From positions 248,001 through 312,000 of the forward strand of contig NZ_JADPKT010000084.1 of assembly GCF_023074075.1 (NCBI RefSeq): a DNA stretch of 64,000 nt. The letters are read 5' to 3'. The DNA is from Bradyrhizobium sp. 138. GTDB lineage: Bacteria > Pseudomonadota > Alphaproteobacteria > Rhizobiales > Xanthobacteraceae. The position numbers were made by a program, and so were the translations under genes. The notes under the pieces were generated by a model that had not been told where the DNA came from, searched no databases, and saw only the letters and a program-made list of their open reading frames with translations. Position 1 is the first letter of the stretch; every line of letters begins with the position of its first letter. Of the stretch, positions 1 through 7,422 are shown piece after piece.

Positions 1-849
1 AGCTTCTGGACGATTGCTGCCTGCACGGTCGCGCTTCTACCGGTATGCGTCAGCGCCGAGGAAGGCTTCGATACCGAGCACATCTTCGGCTTCACGATCG
101 GCACCGATGTCGGCACTGTCGGCGAGCGCGAATTCCAGAGCGAGACGACGGGGCGCATCGGCAAGGGCGGCACATATCGCGCGCTCGCGCAGGAGTTCGA
201 GATCGAGGTCGTGCCGCTGCCGAACTTTCGCATCGAGGTCGGCGCCACGGCAACGCTGCACGACATCACCGGCGTCCCCGATATCGATGATCGCCGCCAA
301 TTCAACTTCCAGGGGGCTTCGCTCGACCTGCGTTATCGCCTGCTCAACCGGGAGCATGCGCCGTTCGGTCTCACCATCGCCGCCGAGCTCCATGGCGACC
401 GCATCGACGAGACCAGCGGTGCGAAAGGGCGGATGTACGGCACCGATTTCACCCTCGCCATCGACCGCGAACTCATCCCGAACTTCGCCATCGGCGCCCT
501 CAACCTGATCTATCAGCCGGAATGGGCGCGCTTCGAGGTGGCGGGCGTGTCCGAGAAGAGCTCGACGATCGGGGCGGCGTTTGCCGGCCTGGTGCGGGTG
601 CGGCCCAATATGCTGCTCGGCGGGGAGCTGCGCTACTTCCGGCAATATGAAGGCATCGGCCTCGGGGAGTTTTCCGGCCAGGCCCTGTTCGTCGGCCCGA
701 CCGCTTATTTCCAGCTCTCCGAGCGCTCGCGGCTCACCTTGAGCTGGAGCATGCAGGCCTGGGGCCGTCCGGCCGGCTCATCCGCAAATCTCGACCTCGT
801 CAATTTCGAGCGCCATCAGGCCCGGATGGTGTTTGGGGTGAACTTTTAG
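1..849 (+). CDS. Outer-membrane beta-barrel-like exported protein, 5' end cut by the window
   Basis: The frame is open from base 1 to a TAG stop at 847-849, giving 282 visible residues without an initiator, so the true start is to the left of the window. The first visible residues form the hydrophobic end of a signal peptide (cleavage likely after VCVSA, before EEGF). The mature part alternates short polar and hydrophobic stretches and ends in VNF; a C-terminal Phe is the usual signature of outer-membrane barrels. No family could be named. It sits next to a quinoprotein accessory island, so an outer-membrane role in that system is possible but is only inference from position. Confidence 0.7.
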   Translation, partial: SFWTIAACTVALLPVCVSAEEGFDTEHIFGFTIGTDVGTVGEREFQSETTGRIGKGGTYRALAQEFEIEVVPLPNFRIEVGATATLHDITGVPDIDDRRQFNFQGASLDLRYRLLNREHAPFGLTIAAELHGDRIDETSGAKGRMYGTDFTLAIDRELIPNFAIGALNLIYQPEWARFEVAGVSEKSSTIGAAFAGLVRVRPNMLLGGELRYFRQYEGIGLGEFSGQALFVGPTAYFQLSERSRLTLSWSMQAWGRPAGSSANLDLVNFERHQARMVFGVNF

Positions 850-890
850 GTCTGCTCTTCGCCTCTGCCGCTTGCGGGGAGAGGGGAACA
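848..890. repeat. Short intergenic repeat, copy 1
   Basis: This stretch begins AGGTCTGCTC and contains GCCGCTTGCGGGGAGAGG. The same start and core recur at 8885-8924. A related sequence (CTTGCGGGAGA with GCGCGAAGCGCC) lies at about 5362-5400. It looks like a remnant of a dispersed intergenic repeat of the Bradyrhizobium type and follows directly on the stop codon of the barrel gene. Confidence 0.45.
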
Positions 891-983
891 GAGGGCCCGT
901 TTCTCACCAGACTTGAAACTTCCCCCTCCGTGGAACGTAACCTTTCGTGCTATTCTTGGTCGCCCTTGCGAGAGGATCCCGGC

Positions 984-1193
984 ATGAACCCGATTGACCT
1001 GGTGGTGACTGTGTGTGCGGTGCTCTCGCCTGCGACCTGCGAGGAGCAGCATCTGATGTTCAACTATTCCGGTTCGCCCCGCCAATGCGTGATGGCCGCG
1101 CCGCCCTATATTGCGCAATGGGTTGGCGAGCATCCGAAGTGGCAGGCGGTGCGGTGGCGCTGCGAATATCCACACCCGAACGACAAGGCGTAA
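984..1193 (+). CDS. Small conserved-looking Cys-containing protein, function unknown
   Basis: The 69-residue protein starts at ATG 984, preceded by GAGAGG at 970-975. An in-frame GTG at 930 would add 18 residues but has no ribosome binding site. The N-terminus is hydrophobic (LVVTVCAVLSP), like a weak signal or anchor. Four Cys residues are spread through the chain (VCAV, ATCEE, RQCVM, WRCEY), which suggests an oxidising compartment with disulphides. I recognise no family. It lies between the barrel gene and a convergent small exported-protein gene at the left end of the quinoprotein island. Confidence 0.55.
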   Translation: MNPIDLVVTVCAVLSPATCEEQHLMFNYSGSPRQCVMAAPPYIAQWVGEHPKWQAVRWRCEYPHPNDKA

Positions 1194-1203
1194 GGCGTCC
1201 GCG

Positions 1204-1551
1204 CTATTTCGTGCAGTCCTTCAGATCCTTGTCGGCGATCGAGAACACCGCATCCGCCCTGATCTCGATGTCGCGAACGATGCACTGCCGCGCATTGGGA
1301 TAGCTGACCTTGGCATCGTAGCGGCCCGGCTCGACGCCGGTGATGCGCAGCCGCTCGTCGTGGTCGACTTCCTTGTCCTTGTCGTTGAGGCACTGGTTCG
1401 GTCCCCAGTCGGTTCTGCCGGCCGGGGCGAGCTGGAAGCCGGAGATCGTCTCGGTCGTCAGATTCCAGAGCCGGATTCCCTTGCCTTTGCCTTGCGCGGC
1501 GGCTTCGCCGGCAAACGCCAGCACCGCGATCAACACCAGAGCCCAACGCAT
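1204..1551 (-). CDS. Small exported protein, function unknown
   Basis: The 115-residue protein starts at ATG 1551, with GGAGG eight bases upstream; a TTG one codon earlier is a less likely start. Residues 1-20 are a clear signal peptide (VLIAVLAFAGEAAAQ). The mature part is small, with three Cys residues (NQCLND, RQCIV, KDCTK) and a charged segment KDKEVDHDER. The acidic segment is not an EF-hand. The gene runs in the same direction as the pentapeptide-repeat gene just upstream (1578-2372), with a 26-base gap, so the two may be co-transcribed. No function can be assigned from sequence. Confidence 0.65.
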   Translation of the reverse strand: MRWALVLIAVLAFAGEAAAQGKGKGIRLWNLTTETISGFQLAPAGRTDWGPNQCLNDKDKEVDHDERLRITGVEPGRYDAKVSYPNARQCIVRDIEIRADAVFSIADKDLKDCTK

Positions 1552-1577
1552 CAAATCGTCCTCCCAAGGCGGCGCCG

Positions 1578-2372
1578 TTATTGCCTGATCAGACGCTCGC
1601 GGTTCTTTGCCTTGTCGAAATTTTTGGCGCGGTCAAGGCCGATCGGTGCAATCAGCTTGGTGGAGGTGAGATCGGCGCCCTCGAAATCGGCGTCGATGAC
1701 GGTTGCCCCGGTCAGATCGGCGCCGCCAAGCTGCGCATTCCGGAGCGACGCACCGGTGAGGTCGGCTCCCCTGAGGGAGGCAAACTCGAGATCGACGCGT
1801 GACAAATCGGCGTTGCGCGCGTTCAACCGTTCCAGATTGGCCGATCGCAGCACGGCGCGCATCAACCCCATCGACTGGTTGCGCATGTCGGCGCCGAGAT
1901 GAGCGTCGGCGATCGAGGCGCCGACCAGGCTCGCGCCGCTGAGATCGGCTGCGATGCGCGCGCCGGTCAGGTCAGCGCCGTCGAGGTGAGCGCGCGCCAT
2001 CTGCGTAGCGAACAAATTGGCGCCCTTCAGGCTCGCGTCCGTGAGATCCGCGTCGAGAAGCCACGCCTGATCGAGGATCGCTCGATCAAGACGGGCGCGG
2101 CCGAGTTTTGTCTTGTTGAGCCGTGCCGCGCGAAGCACCGCCCTGGAAAGGTCGAGCCCCGAGAGATCGAGCCCCGACAAGCGCGTGCCGGTGAAGTCGG
2201 CGGGCGCGCCGGCGCTCGCCTTGGCCAGCACGGCCTCGACCTCTTGCCGGCTCATTTCAGCGGAGACCATGGCGGGTGAGGTGAGGTCGACGTCACGCAT
2301 CATGTCCTGAGCGCTCGCCATGGTCGCGACGAGCGCGAAGCCAAGCGTCGTCAGAGCAACGGTTCGTCTCAT
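1578..2372 (-). CDS. Periplasmic pentapeptide-repeat protein
   Basis: The 264-residue protein has a signal peptide (residues 1-21, ending ATMASAQ) and then, from about residue 60 to 245, tandem A(D/N)Lxx pentapeptides such as ADLTDA, ANLFA, ADLTGA and ADLTST. Such repeats fold into a right-handed quadrilateral beta helix. The early part (residues 25-55) is not repetitive. An exported pentapeptide protein is less common than a cytoplasmic one. It lies between the small exported gene at 1204 and the ABC importer genes, and its role in the neighbouring quinoprotein system is unknown. Confidence 0.85.
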   Translation of the reverse strand: MRRTVALTTLGFALVATMASAQDMMRDVDLTSPAMVSAEMSRQEVEAVLAKASAGAPADFTGTRLSGLDLSGLDLSRAVLRAARLNKTKLGRARLDRAILDQAWLLDADLTDASLKGANLFATQMARAHLDGADLTGARIAADLSGASLVGASIADAHLGADMRNQSMGLMRAVLRSANLERLNARNADLSRVDLEFASLRGADLTGASLRNAQLGGADLTGATVIDADFEGADLTSTKLIAPIGLDRAKNFDKAKNRERLIRQ

Positions 2373-2419
2373 CGGCAGGCTCCGCTACGGGCTGTTTAGC
2401 ACACGCGCCGCACGGCTGC

Positions 2420-3160
2420 CTATGAGACATCGCGCCCGGAGCGTTCGCCGCCCTGTTCACCCTGGGCTTGCCGCGCCAGCCCGGCCTTGATCGCGGCAAT
2501 CGCGGCGTCGCCGCGCGCCTCGCGCGGGATGCCGATGGGCACCTCGGCCAGAATGCGCGCCGGGCGCGGCGACAGGAAGAACAGGCGATCGCCGAGCCGC
2601 ACCGCATCGTCCAGGCTGTGCGTCACGAGCAGCGTCGTGACGGGCCGGCTGGCGACCAGCGTCGCGATCTCGTCGCGCAATCGGCCGGCCAGAGCGTCGT
2701 CAAGCGAGGCCAGGGGCTCGTCGAGCACCAGAATGTCGGGCTCGACCGCAAAGGCGCGGGCGAGTGCGACGCGGCGGGCCAGCCCCAGTGACAGTTCGCC
2801 GGGGAAGTGGCTGCGATGCTGCTCCAGCTCGAGGATCCTGAACAGCTCGGCGAGCTTCTTGTCGGTGACGTCGGGGGCGACGAGCCGGATATTCTGCTCG
2901 ACCGAGCGCCACGGCAGCAGCCGCGGCTCCTGGAACACCATGCCGATCCGTGCTTGCGGAGGCCGCGCGATGCGTCCCTGAAATTCATGATCGAGCCCCA
3001 GGATGATGCGCAGCATCGTGCTCTTGCCGCAGCCGGAGGGGCCGATCAGCACGCCGACCTCGCCGGACTGAAGCGCGAACTTGACCGGCGCCAGCACCTC
3101 GTGCGTTCCGCCCGCGGCACTCCTGTAGGTCTTGCCCGTGATCTCGACCTCAAGCCGCAC
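2420..3160 (-). CDS. ABC importer ATPase, nitrate/sulfonate/taurine type
   Basis: This 246-residue ATPase energises an importer together with the two genes upstream of it (permease at 3150, binding protein at 3889). Walker A is GPSGCGKST at about residues 40-48, the Q-loop is VFQEPRLLPW, Walker B is ILVLDEP and the H-loop is LVTHSLDDA. The signature motif, normally LSGGQ, reads LSLGLARR, a departure in an otherwise complete ATPase. Translation starts at GTG 3160, which overlaps the end of the permease gene by 11 bases, so the two are translationally coupled. The family (SsuB/TauB/NrtD) carries oxyanions, sulfonates and thiamine precursors; the substrate here cannot be read from sequence. Confidence 0.9.
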   Translation of the reverse strand: MRLEVEITGKTYRSAAGGTHEVLAPVKFALQSGEVGVLIGPSGCGKSTMLRIILGLDHEFQGRIARPPQARIGMVFQEPRLLPWRSVEQNIRLVAPDVTDKKLAELFRILELEQHRSHFPGELSLGLARRVALARAFAVEPDILVLDEPLASLDDALAGRLRDEIATLVASRPVTTLLVTHSLDDAVRLGDRLFFLSPRPARILAEVPIGIPREARGDAAIAAIKAGLARQAQGEQGGERSGRDVS

Positions 3161-3887
3161 GGGGCCGCCACCGTGTTGCGCGGGCTTCGAACGGCTGCAC
3201 CAGCAAGGTTTCGATCACGAGCACGACGGCGGCGAAGGTCAGGGAATAGGCCAGCAGCCGCGGCGTGTCGAACAGCTGGAAGGCGACCCCGATCTCGAAG
3301 CCGACGCCGTTCGGACGGCCCAGGAGCTCGGCGACCAGCACGATCTTCCACACCAGCGACAGTCCGGAGCGCGCGGAGGCTGCGATATAGGGCGCAAGCT
3401 GCGGCAGCACGACGTGGCGGAAGGCGCGCCAGCGCGGCATCGCGAACACGCGCGCCATCTCGTCGAGCGAGCGGTCGAGCGCGCGCGTGCCCTCGCGCAA
3501 GGTGACGATGGCGGTCGGCAGCTTGTTGATGGCGATCGCCGCAATCGCGGCAGCCTCGGTGAGGCCGGCCCAGATATAGGCCAGCACGATCACGACCAAG
3601 GCGGGCAGATTGAGCAGCAGGATCAGCCAGGGATCGCCGAGCCGGTCGGCGAGCTTGATCCGTCCCATCAGGTAACCGATCGCGCTACCGACCGACATCG
3701 CCAGCACGAAGGCGAGCGTGACGCGCGCCAGCGTGGCGCCGAGATGCAGGAATAGCGCGCCGGATGAGGCTTCCACGATCATCACCTCGAGCACGGCCGG
3801 CGGGGAGGGCAGCTTTGCGCCGCCGACGAACAGCGCGGCAATCCACCAGGTCACGAGAAACAGGGCGAACGACAGAAGACGCAGCAC
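3150..3887 (-). CDS. ABC importer permease, nitrate/sulfonate/taurine type
   Basis: The 245-residue inner-membrane protein has about six hydrophobic segments (for example FALFLVTWWIAALF at the N-terminus and VVLVIETLLV near the C-terminus) and a loop around EMARVFAMPRWRAFRHVVLP that matches the EAA motif contacting the ATPase. I placed the start at GTG 3887, just after the stop of the upstream binding-protein gene (3889). The open frame runs further upstream to 4076, but that extension is low-complexity shadow sequence antisense-like to the upstream gene. It forms the middle of a three-gene importer operon. Confidence 0.85.
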   Translation of the reverse strand: MLRLLSFALFLVTWWIAALFVGGAKLPSPPAVLEVMIVEASSGALFLHLGATLARVTLAFVLAMSVGSAIGYLMGRIKLADRLGDPWLILLLNLPALVVIVLAYIWAGLTEAAAIAAIAINKLPTAIVTLREGTRALDRSLDEMARVFAMPRWRAFRHVVLPQLAPYIAASARSGLSLVWKIVLVAELLGRPNGVGFEIGVAFQLFDTPRLLAYSLTFAAVVLVIETLLVQPFEARATRWRPRAA

Positions 3888-3888
3888 C

Positions 3889-4887
3889 TCAGTCTCCAGG
3901 CACGGCGTGATAGAACGTGCCGGGATCGAGCTCGGCGGCGGGGCCGACGAGGTCGCGGCCGCCGGTCTCGGCCAGCACGCGGTAGAGCACGCGCGCATCC
4001 TTTTCCTCGTCGTCGATGCTCCGGTGCGGAATGCCGTCGCGATAGCGGTCACGATAGGTCTTGAGCAGGGTGGCATCGCTTGTGCCGGTCAGCGGCGCGA
4101 TCTTGTCCCAGGCCGCATCCGAAGTCACCAGCAGCTGCTTGGCCTTGCGGGTCATGGCGATGAAGCGCGCCACCGCGTCGCGATGGCTCGCGGCCCAGCT
4201 CTCGTCAAAGACATAGCCGACCGCGGAGACCGCGCCCTTCGCGCCGAGTTTCGGCAGGATGTCCTCGATGCCGGCGAGGCGCCGAAAACCCTTGGCTTCG
4301 AGCTGGGCGCAGAAATTCCAGAAATTGAGGCTCGCATCCATCTCGCCATCGAGTGATTTGGCGGTGATCAAGGGCGGCGCGCCATAGACGATGGTCGCCT
4401 CCGACTTCAGGTCGATGCCGTCCTGCTTCATGCGCGCCTGGAGCAGCAGCCAGCTCTTGTCGATGGCTCCGCCGGCAACCGCAAGCTTGCGGCCCTTCAG
4501 GTCGGCGAGCGACTTGATCGGCGATGACGCCGGCACCATCACCGCGCCGAGCGCACTGGAGTAGGGATAGAAAGTGAGCTTGGCGCCGAGCGCCCGCTCG
4601 CGCGACACCCACAGCCAGTCCGACAGGATGATGTCGGCGCTGCCCGCGCGCATCGCGATCTTGCCGGCCTCTGTGCTCGCGAGCTCGCTGACCTCCAGCG
4701 TGAGATCCGCTTCCTTGTCGAGACCGCTCGCGCGGATCGCGGCCAGCTCCCAGGAGAATGTTCCGGTTTTCTGCACCGCAAGGCGGATGGTATCCGCGGC
4801 GCGGCCGGGTGTGGCCAGCGTCAGCGCCAGCGTCGTTGCGAGCGCCAATGTTCGACCAAGTGCCTTTATCACACCGCGTGCTCTCAT
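3889..4887 (-). CDS. ABC importer substrate-binding protein, nitrate/sulfonate/taurine type
   Basis: The 332-residue periplasmic binding protein has a signal peptide beginning at the chosen ATG 4887 (hydrophobic core LALATTLALTLA, cleavage after PGRA). An in-frame ATG at 4938 gives 349 residues but an unnaturally long leader. The mature chain has the features of the NMT1/SsuA fold: a first lobe with SELASTEAGKIAMRAG and ILSDWLWVSRERA, then SLADLKGRKLAVAGG at the hinge. It is the first gene of the importer operon and lies back to back with the gene at 4975. Its ligand is unknown. Position inside a PQQ accessory island suggests a solute linked to alcohol oxidation, which is inference. Confidence 0.85.
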   Translation of the reverse strand: MRARGVIKALGRTLALATTLALTLATPGRAADTIRLAVQKTGTFSWELAAIRASGLDKEADLTLEVSELASTEAGKIAMRAGSADIILSDWLWVSRERALGAKLTFYPYSSALGAVMVPASSPIKSLADLKGRKLAVAGGAIDKSWLLLQARMKQDGIDLKSEATIVYGAPPLITAKSLDGEMDASLNFWNFCAQLEAKGFRRLAGIEDILPKLGAKGAVSAVGYVFDESWAASHRDAVARFIAMTRKAKQLLVTSDAAWDKIAPLTGTSDATLLKTYRDRYRDGIPHRSIDDEEKDARVLYRVLAETGGRDLVGPAAELDPGTFYHAVPGD

Positions 4888-4974
4888 CACCTTGTGAGCC
4901 GTTTCCTCTGACAGAGTGCTTTTCAGGACAATACGCATAGCATAGCTTTGCTCGCAACCAGCGGGAGGATGCGC

Positions 4975-5334
4975 ATGAAATGGGCCGGACAGCTACGACC
5001 GATTGTCGCCGCATTGACGGTGCTGGCGGCGACGGCGTGCGTGGCGCGGGCCGAGGAAGCCAACGATTATCCGACGGCGGCGCGCGCGGAGTACGTCTAT
5101 GGCTGCATGAAGGCCAATGGTGAGAGCCGGCAGTCGATCGAGCAATGTTCCTGCTCGATCGACGTGGTGGCCTCGATCGTCCCCTATGAGCGCTATGTGA
5201 CCGCGGAGACCGCGCTCAGCATGTCGCAGGTGCGCGGCAATCTCGGCGTTCAGTTCCGCACCTCGGAGCAGGCGAACACGGCGGTGAATGATCTGAGGCG
5301 CGCGCAGGCGGAAGCCGAGGTGAGGTGTTTCTAG
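4975..5334 (+). CDS. Small exported four-Cys protein of the quinoprotein island
   Basis: The 119-residue protein starts at ATG 4975, with GGGAGG six bases upstream; an ATG at 4969 touches the ribosome site. It has a signal peptide (LTVLAATACVARA) and a mature domain with a Cys pattern: YGCMKANG, then EQCSCSID, and a final Cys two residues from the end (VRCF). The segment YVTAETALSM follows. I believe similar proteins occur beside xoxF-type gene sets, but I cannot name a domain. It is divergent from the ABC binding-protein gene, with only 87 bases between the starts. Confidence 0.7.
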   Translation: MKWAGQLRPIVAALTVLAATACVARAEEANDYPTAARAEYVYGCMKANGESRQSIEQCSCSIDVVASIVPYERYVTAETALSMSQVRGNLGVQFRTSEQANTAVNDLRRAQAEAEVRCF

Positions 5335-5456
5335 TTATCGCCGCGTTGGCGGTGCCATTCCTTCTCCCTTGCGGGAGACGGTGGCGCGAAGCGCCGGATG
5401 AGGGGTATCTCTCCTCTAGCTCAGACGTTTGAGAGGAGAGGGAAAGAGCGTTCGCC

Positions 5457-6275
5457 TCACGTCCCCGGCTTCTCCACGTCCCACTCGTTCCGGAACACGT
5501 GTCCGTCCGTGTCCTTCGCCTCCGCGCGAAAGCGCTTGGCGCCGTTGGAGACGTAGGTGAAGCGCAGATTGGGATCTTCCGAGATCGAGATGCCGCCTTC
5601 CATCGACAGCACGGGGCTGTCGTCCTGCGTCAGCTTCAGCCGGTTGATGAAGAAGGCGGGAATATAGAGATGCGTGACCTGGTCCATCTGCAGCCCGGAA
5701 TTGTTGGGATGGCCGATCATGATCTGCGCCTCGCGGATGCGGCTCGCCGGCGCCTCCTCGCGCGCGAACTGCCGGTAGCGCATCTGGCCGAGCCGGCTGT
5801 TGGCTTCCTCGGCGTTCTTTCCTGCCGGCGCCGAGCAGCCGCCCGAGGCCTTCACATAGACTTTCGAGACATAGAGCTGGCCATCGCTGAGCTCGGCCAC
5901 CGCATGGACGTCGGTGTAATTGTTGACGCGCACGCGCGTCGAGATCTCGGTGACATTGGCATCGGAGCCGAGCTCGAACTTCGCCGCCATCGGCGCCGGG
6001 TTACGGTCGATCACCAGCGTGATCGAACGGATACGGCGGCTATCTGCGGGCGATAGTTTGCTGCGCAGAGTCACCGGCACGATCGCCGCGTCCTCGGCGC
6101 GATACGGCATCTCGATGCCGATGACGGCGCTGCCGTCATTCATCGGACGATTATTGAAGATGTCCTGCACCAGGCCCGGCCAGGGATCGTCGGCGTCTTC
6201 AGCCTGCGCCGGCACAGCGAAGGCGATGCCGAGCAATGCGGCGATCAGGGGCAGGCGGCGTGTCCATCCGGTCAT
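5457..6275 (-). CDS. Quinoprotein-associated SoxYZ-like fused carrier protein
   Basis: The 272-residue periplasmic protein fuses a SoxY-like domain (about residues 40-145) to a SoxZ-like domain (about residues 165-270). In sulfur oxidation SoxY carries the substrate on a C-terminal swinging-arm Cys; here the arm is represented by KASGGCSAPAGK in mid-protein. The SoxZ part has the expected beta-rich pattern (AQIMIGHPNNSG, FTYVSNGAKRF). Fusions of this type are known next to PQQ dehydrogenases rather than sulfur genes. I chose ATG 6275, eight bases after AGAGGA; ATG 6281 is too close. A signal peptide (LIAALLGIAFAVPAQA) follows. Its partner is likely the zinc hydrolase encoded just upstream at 6370. 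Confidence 0.88.
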   Translation of the reverse strand: MTGWTRRLPLIAALLGIAFAVPAQAEDADDPWPGLVQDIFNNRPMNDGSAVIGIEMPYRAEDAAIVPVTLRSKLSPADSRRIRSITLVIDRNPAPMAAKFELGSDANVTEISTRVRVNNYTDVHAVAELSDGQLYVSKVYVKASGGCSAPAGKNAEEANSRLGQMRYRQFAREEAPASRIREAQIMIGHPNNSGLQMDQVTHLYIPAFFINRLKLTQDDSPVLSMEGGISISEDPNLRFTYVSNGAKRFRAEAKDTDGHVFRNEWDVEKPGT

Positions 6276-6289
6276 GGTCATGGTCCTCT

Positions 6290-6350
6290 GAGTCAGCAAA
6301 GCTGATCTCATGAGTCAGCGAAGCTGATCTCCTGCGGAAGCTGATCTCCT
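6290..6350. repeat. Imperfect tandem repeat, 22-bp unit
   Basis: GAGTCAGCAAAGCTGATCTC (6290) is followed immediately by GAGTCAGCGAAGCTGATCTC (6312), and then by a shortened third copy, GAAGCTGATCTC (6337). The array lies between the stop of the zinc-hydrolase gene and the start of the SoxYZ-like gene, inside what should be one transcript or its promoter. Confidence 0.7.
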
Positions 6351-6369
6351 GCCTATGTTAGCGCGCCCG

Positions 6370-7296
6370 CTACTCCCATTCAATTTCCGAGAATGCTGCG
6401 GTTGCGTTGCGGGCATTGTAATCGCCGAACAGCTCCCAGCGCGGCCGTTCCTCAGCCGCCGCCTTGTCGGCAGCGGCTCGGATCGGCTCGCCGTTCTTGT
6501 TCAGCGCGCGCACGTCGGACAGCAGCGTAGACAGGTAGCGCCGTTCATCGGTCAGCGCGGCAGGCCAATCGCTCACGGGTCCGTGACCGGGAACGACGCG
6601 TTGCGCCGGAATGGCCTCCAATTCCTTCAACGTGTCGAGCCAGCCGCCGATGCTGCCGTCCATGACCGGAATGTGGCGGAGAAAGACGAGGTCGCCTGCG
6701 AACAGGGTCCTGGTCGTCTCGTCGTACACGGTGACATCGCTGTCGCTGTGCCCGGTCCGCCAGGCGCGCAACGTCAGTCGACGCGACCCGAGATCGAGCA
6801 TCATCGCGTCCGAAACCAGGAGGGTAGGGGCAATGATCTTCACCGGATTGATCAACTCGCTGCCCATGATCCGACGAAAATTGTCGAGATAATAGGGCCC
6901 GCGCGTCGCGAGCGCCTGCGGCAGCTTGCTATGGCCGACGAAGCTCGTGTCTGCGGTGGCGAAGGCCGCATTGCCGAAGACATGGTCGGGATGGCCGTGG
7001 GTGTTGATGACATAGCGGATCGGCTTGGATGTGCGGGCCCTCACGGCCGCCAGCAGGGCCTCGCCTTCGCGCAAGCTGCCGCCGGTGTCGATGACAGCCA
7101 CGGCATCATCGCCCACGATGAAGCCGACATTGGCAATGTCGCCCTCGTTGTCGCGGGTCATCAGGGCAATGGCCCCGGAGTGTACGAAGATTCCCGGTGC
7201 GACTTCGCTCACAGGCAATTCGGCCGCCCCAGCCCGTGCTAGCGTTGTGATCCCCAGCAGGGACAAGGCCGCGATCACTCGAGCGATGCGAGACAC
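6370..7296 (-). CDS. Quinoprotein relay zinc metallohydrolase (SoxH-like, metallo-beta-lactamase fold)
   Basis: The 308-residue exported protein has a signal peptide (ALSLLGITTLARAGA) and a metallo-beta-lactamase domain. The zinc motif HxHxDH is visible as NTHGHPDHVFGN at about residues 99-110, with the later ligands in TGHSDSD, FAGDLVF and VPGHGPV. In the Sox system SoxH is a related hydrolase; this subfamily occurs with the SoxYZ-like fusion and PQQ dehydrogenases. It is the first gene of a unit with the carrier at 5457. Its divergent neighbour is the XoxJ-type gene, and a palindrome lies between them. The reaction it performs is not established. Confidence 0.88.
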   Translation of the reverse strand: MSRIARVIAALSLLGITTLARAGAAELPVSEVAPGIFVHSGAIALMTRDNEGDIANVGFIVGDDAVAVIDTGGSLREGEALLAAVRARTSKPIRYVINTHGHPDHVFGNAAFATADTSFVGHSKLPQALATRGPYYLDNFRRIMGSELINPVKIIAPTLLVSDAMMLDLGSRRLTLRAWRTGHSDSDVTVYDETTRTLFAGDLVFLRHIPVMDGSIGGWLDTLKELEAIPAQRVVPGHGPVSDWPAALTDERRYLSTLLSDVRALNKNGEPIRAAADKAAAEERPRWELFGDYNARNATAAFSEIEWE

Positions 7297-7318
7297 TTTT
7301 CCGCCTCAGTTCAAAGGG

Positions 7319-7342
7319 TTTGCTGCATTGCACTGCAACAAA
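7319..7342. promoter_or_regulatory. Near-perfect 24-bp palindrome in a divergent promoter
   Basis: Three TGCA boxes at five-base steps are framed by TTTG on the left and CAAA on the right; 20 of 24 positions are symmetric. It lies between the divergent starts of the zinc-hydrolase gene (7296) and the XoxJ-type gene (7423). This is the expected place for an operator controlling both. The regulator is unknown. Confidence 0.5.
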
Positions 7343-7422
7343 GCGAAGCCAGCGAAGTCTGGCCAACATGGCGCGTCATGCGTTGCATGGATAGCATTCA
7401 AACAAAACGAGGAGGAAGCGGG

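Noticed and set aside
3888..4076. N-terminal extension of the ABC permease
   Set aside because: It overlaps the binding-protein gene in another frame, and the hydrophobic start at 3887 fits the family.
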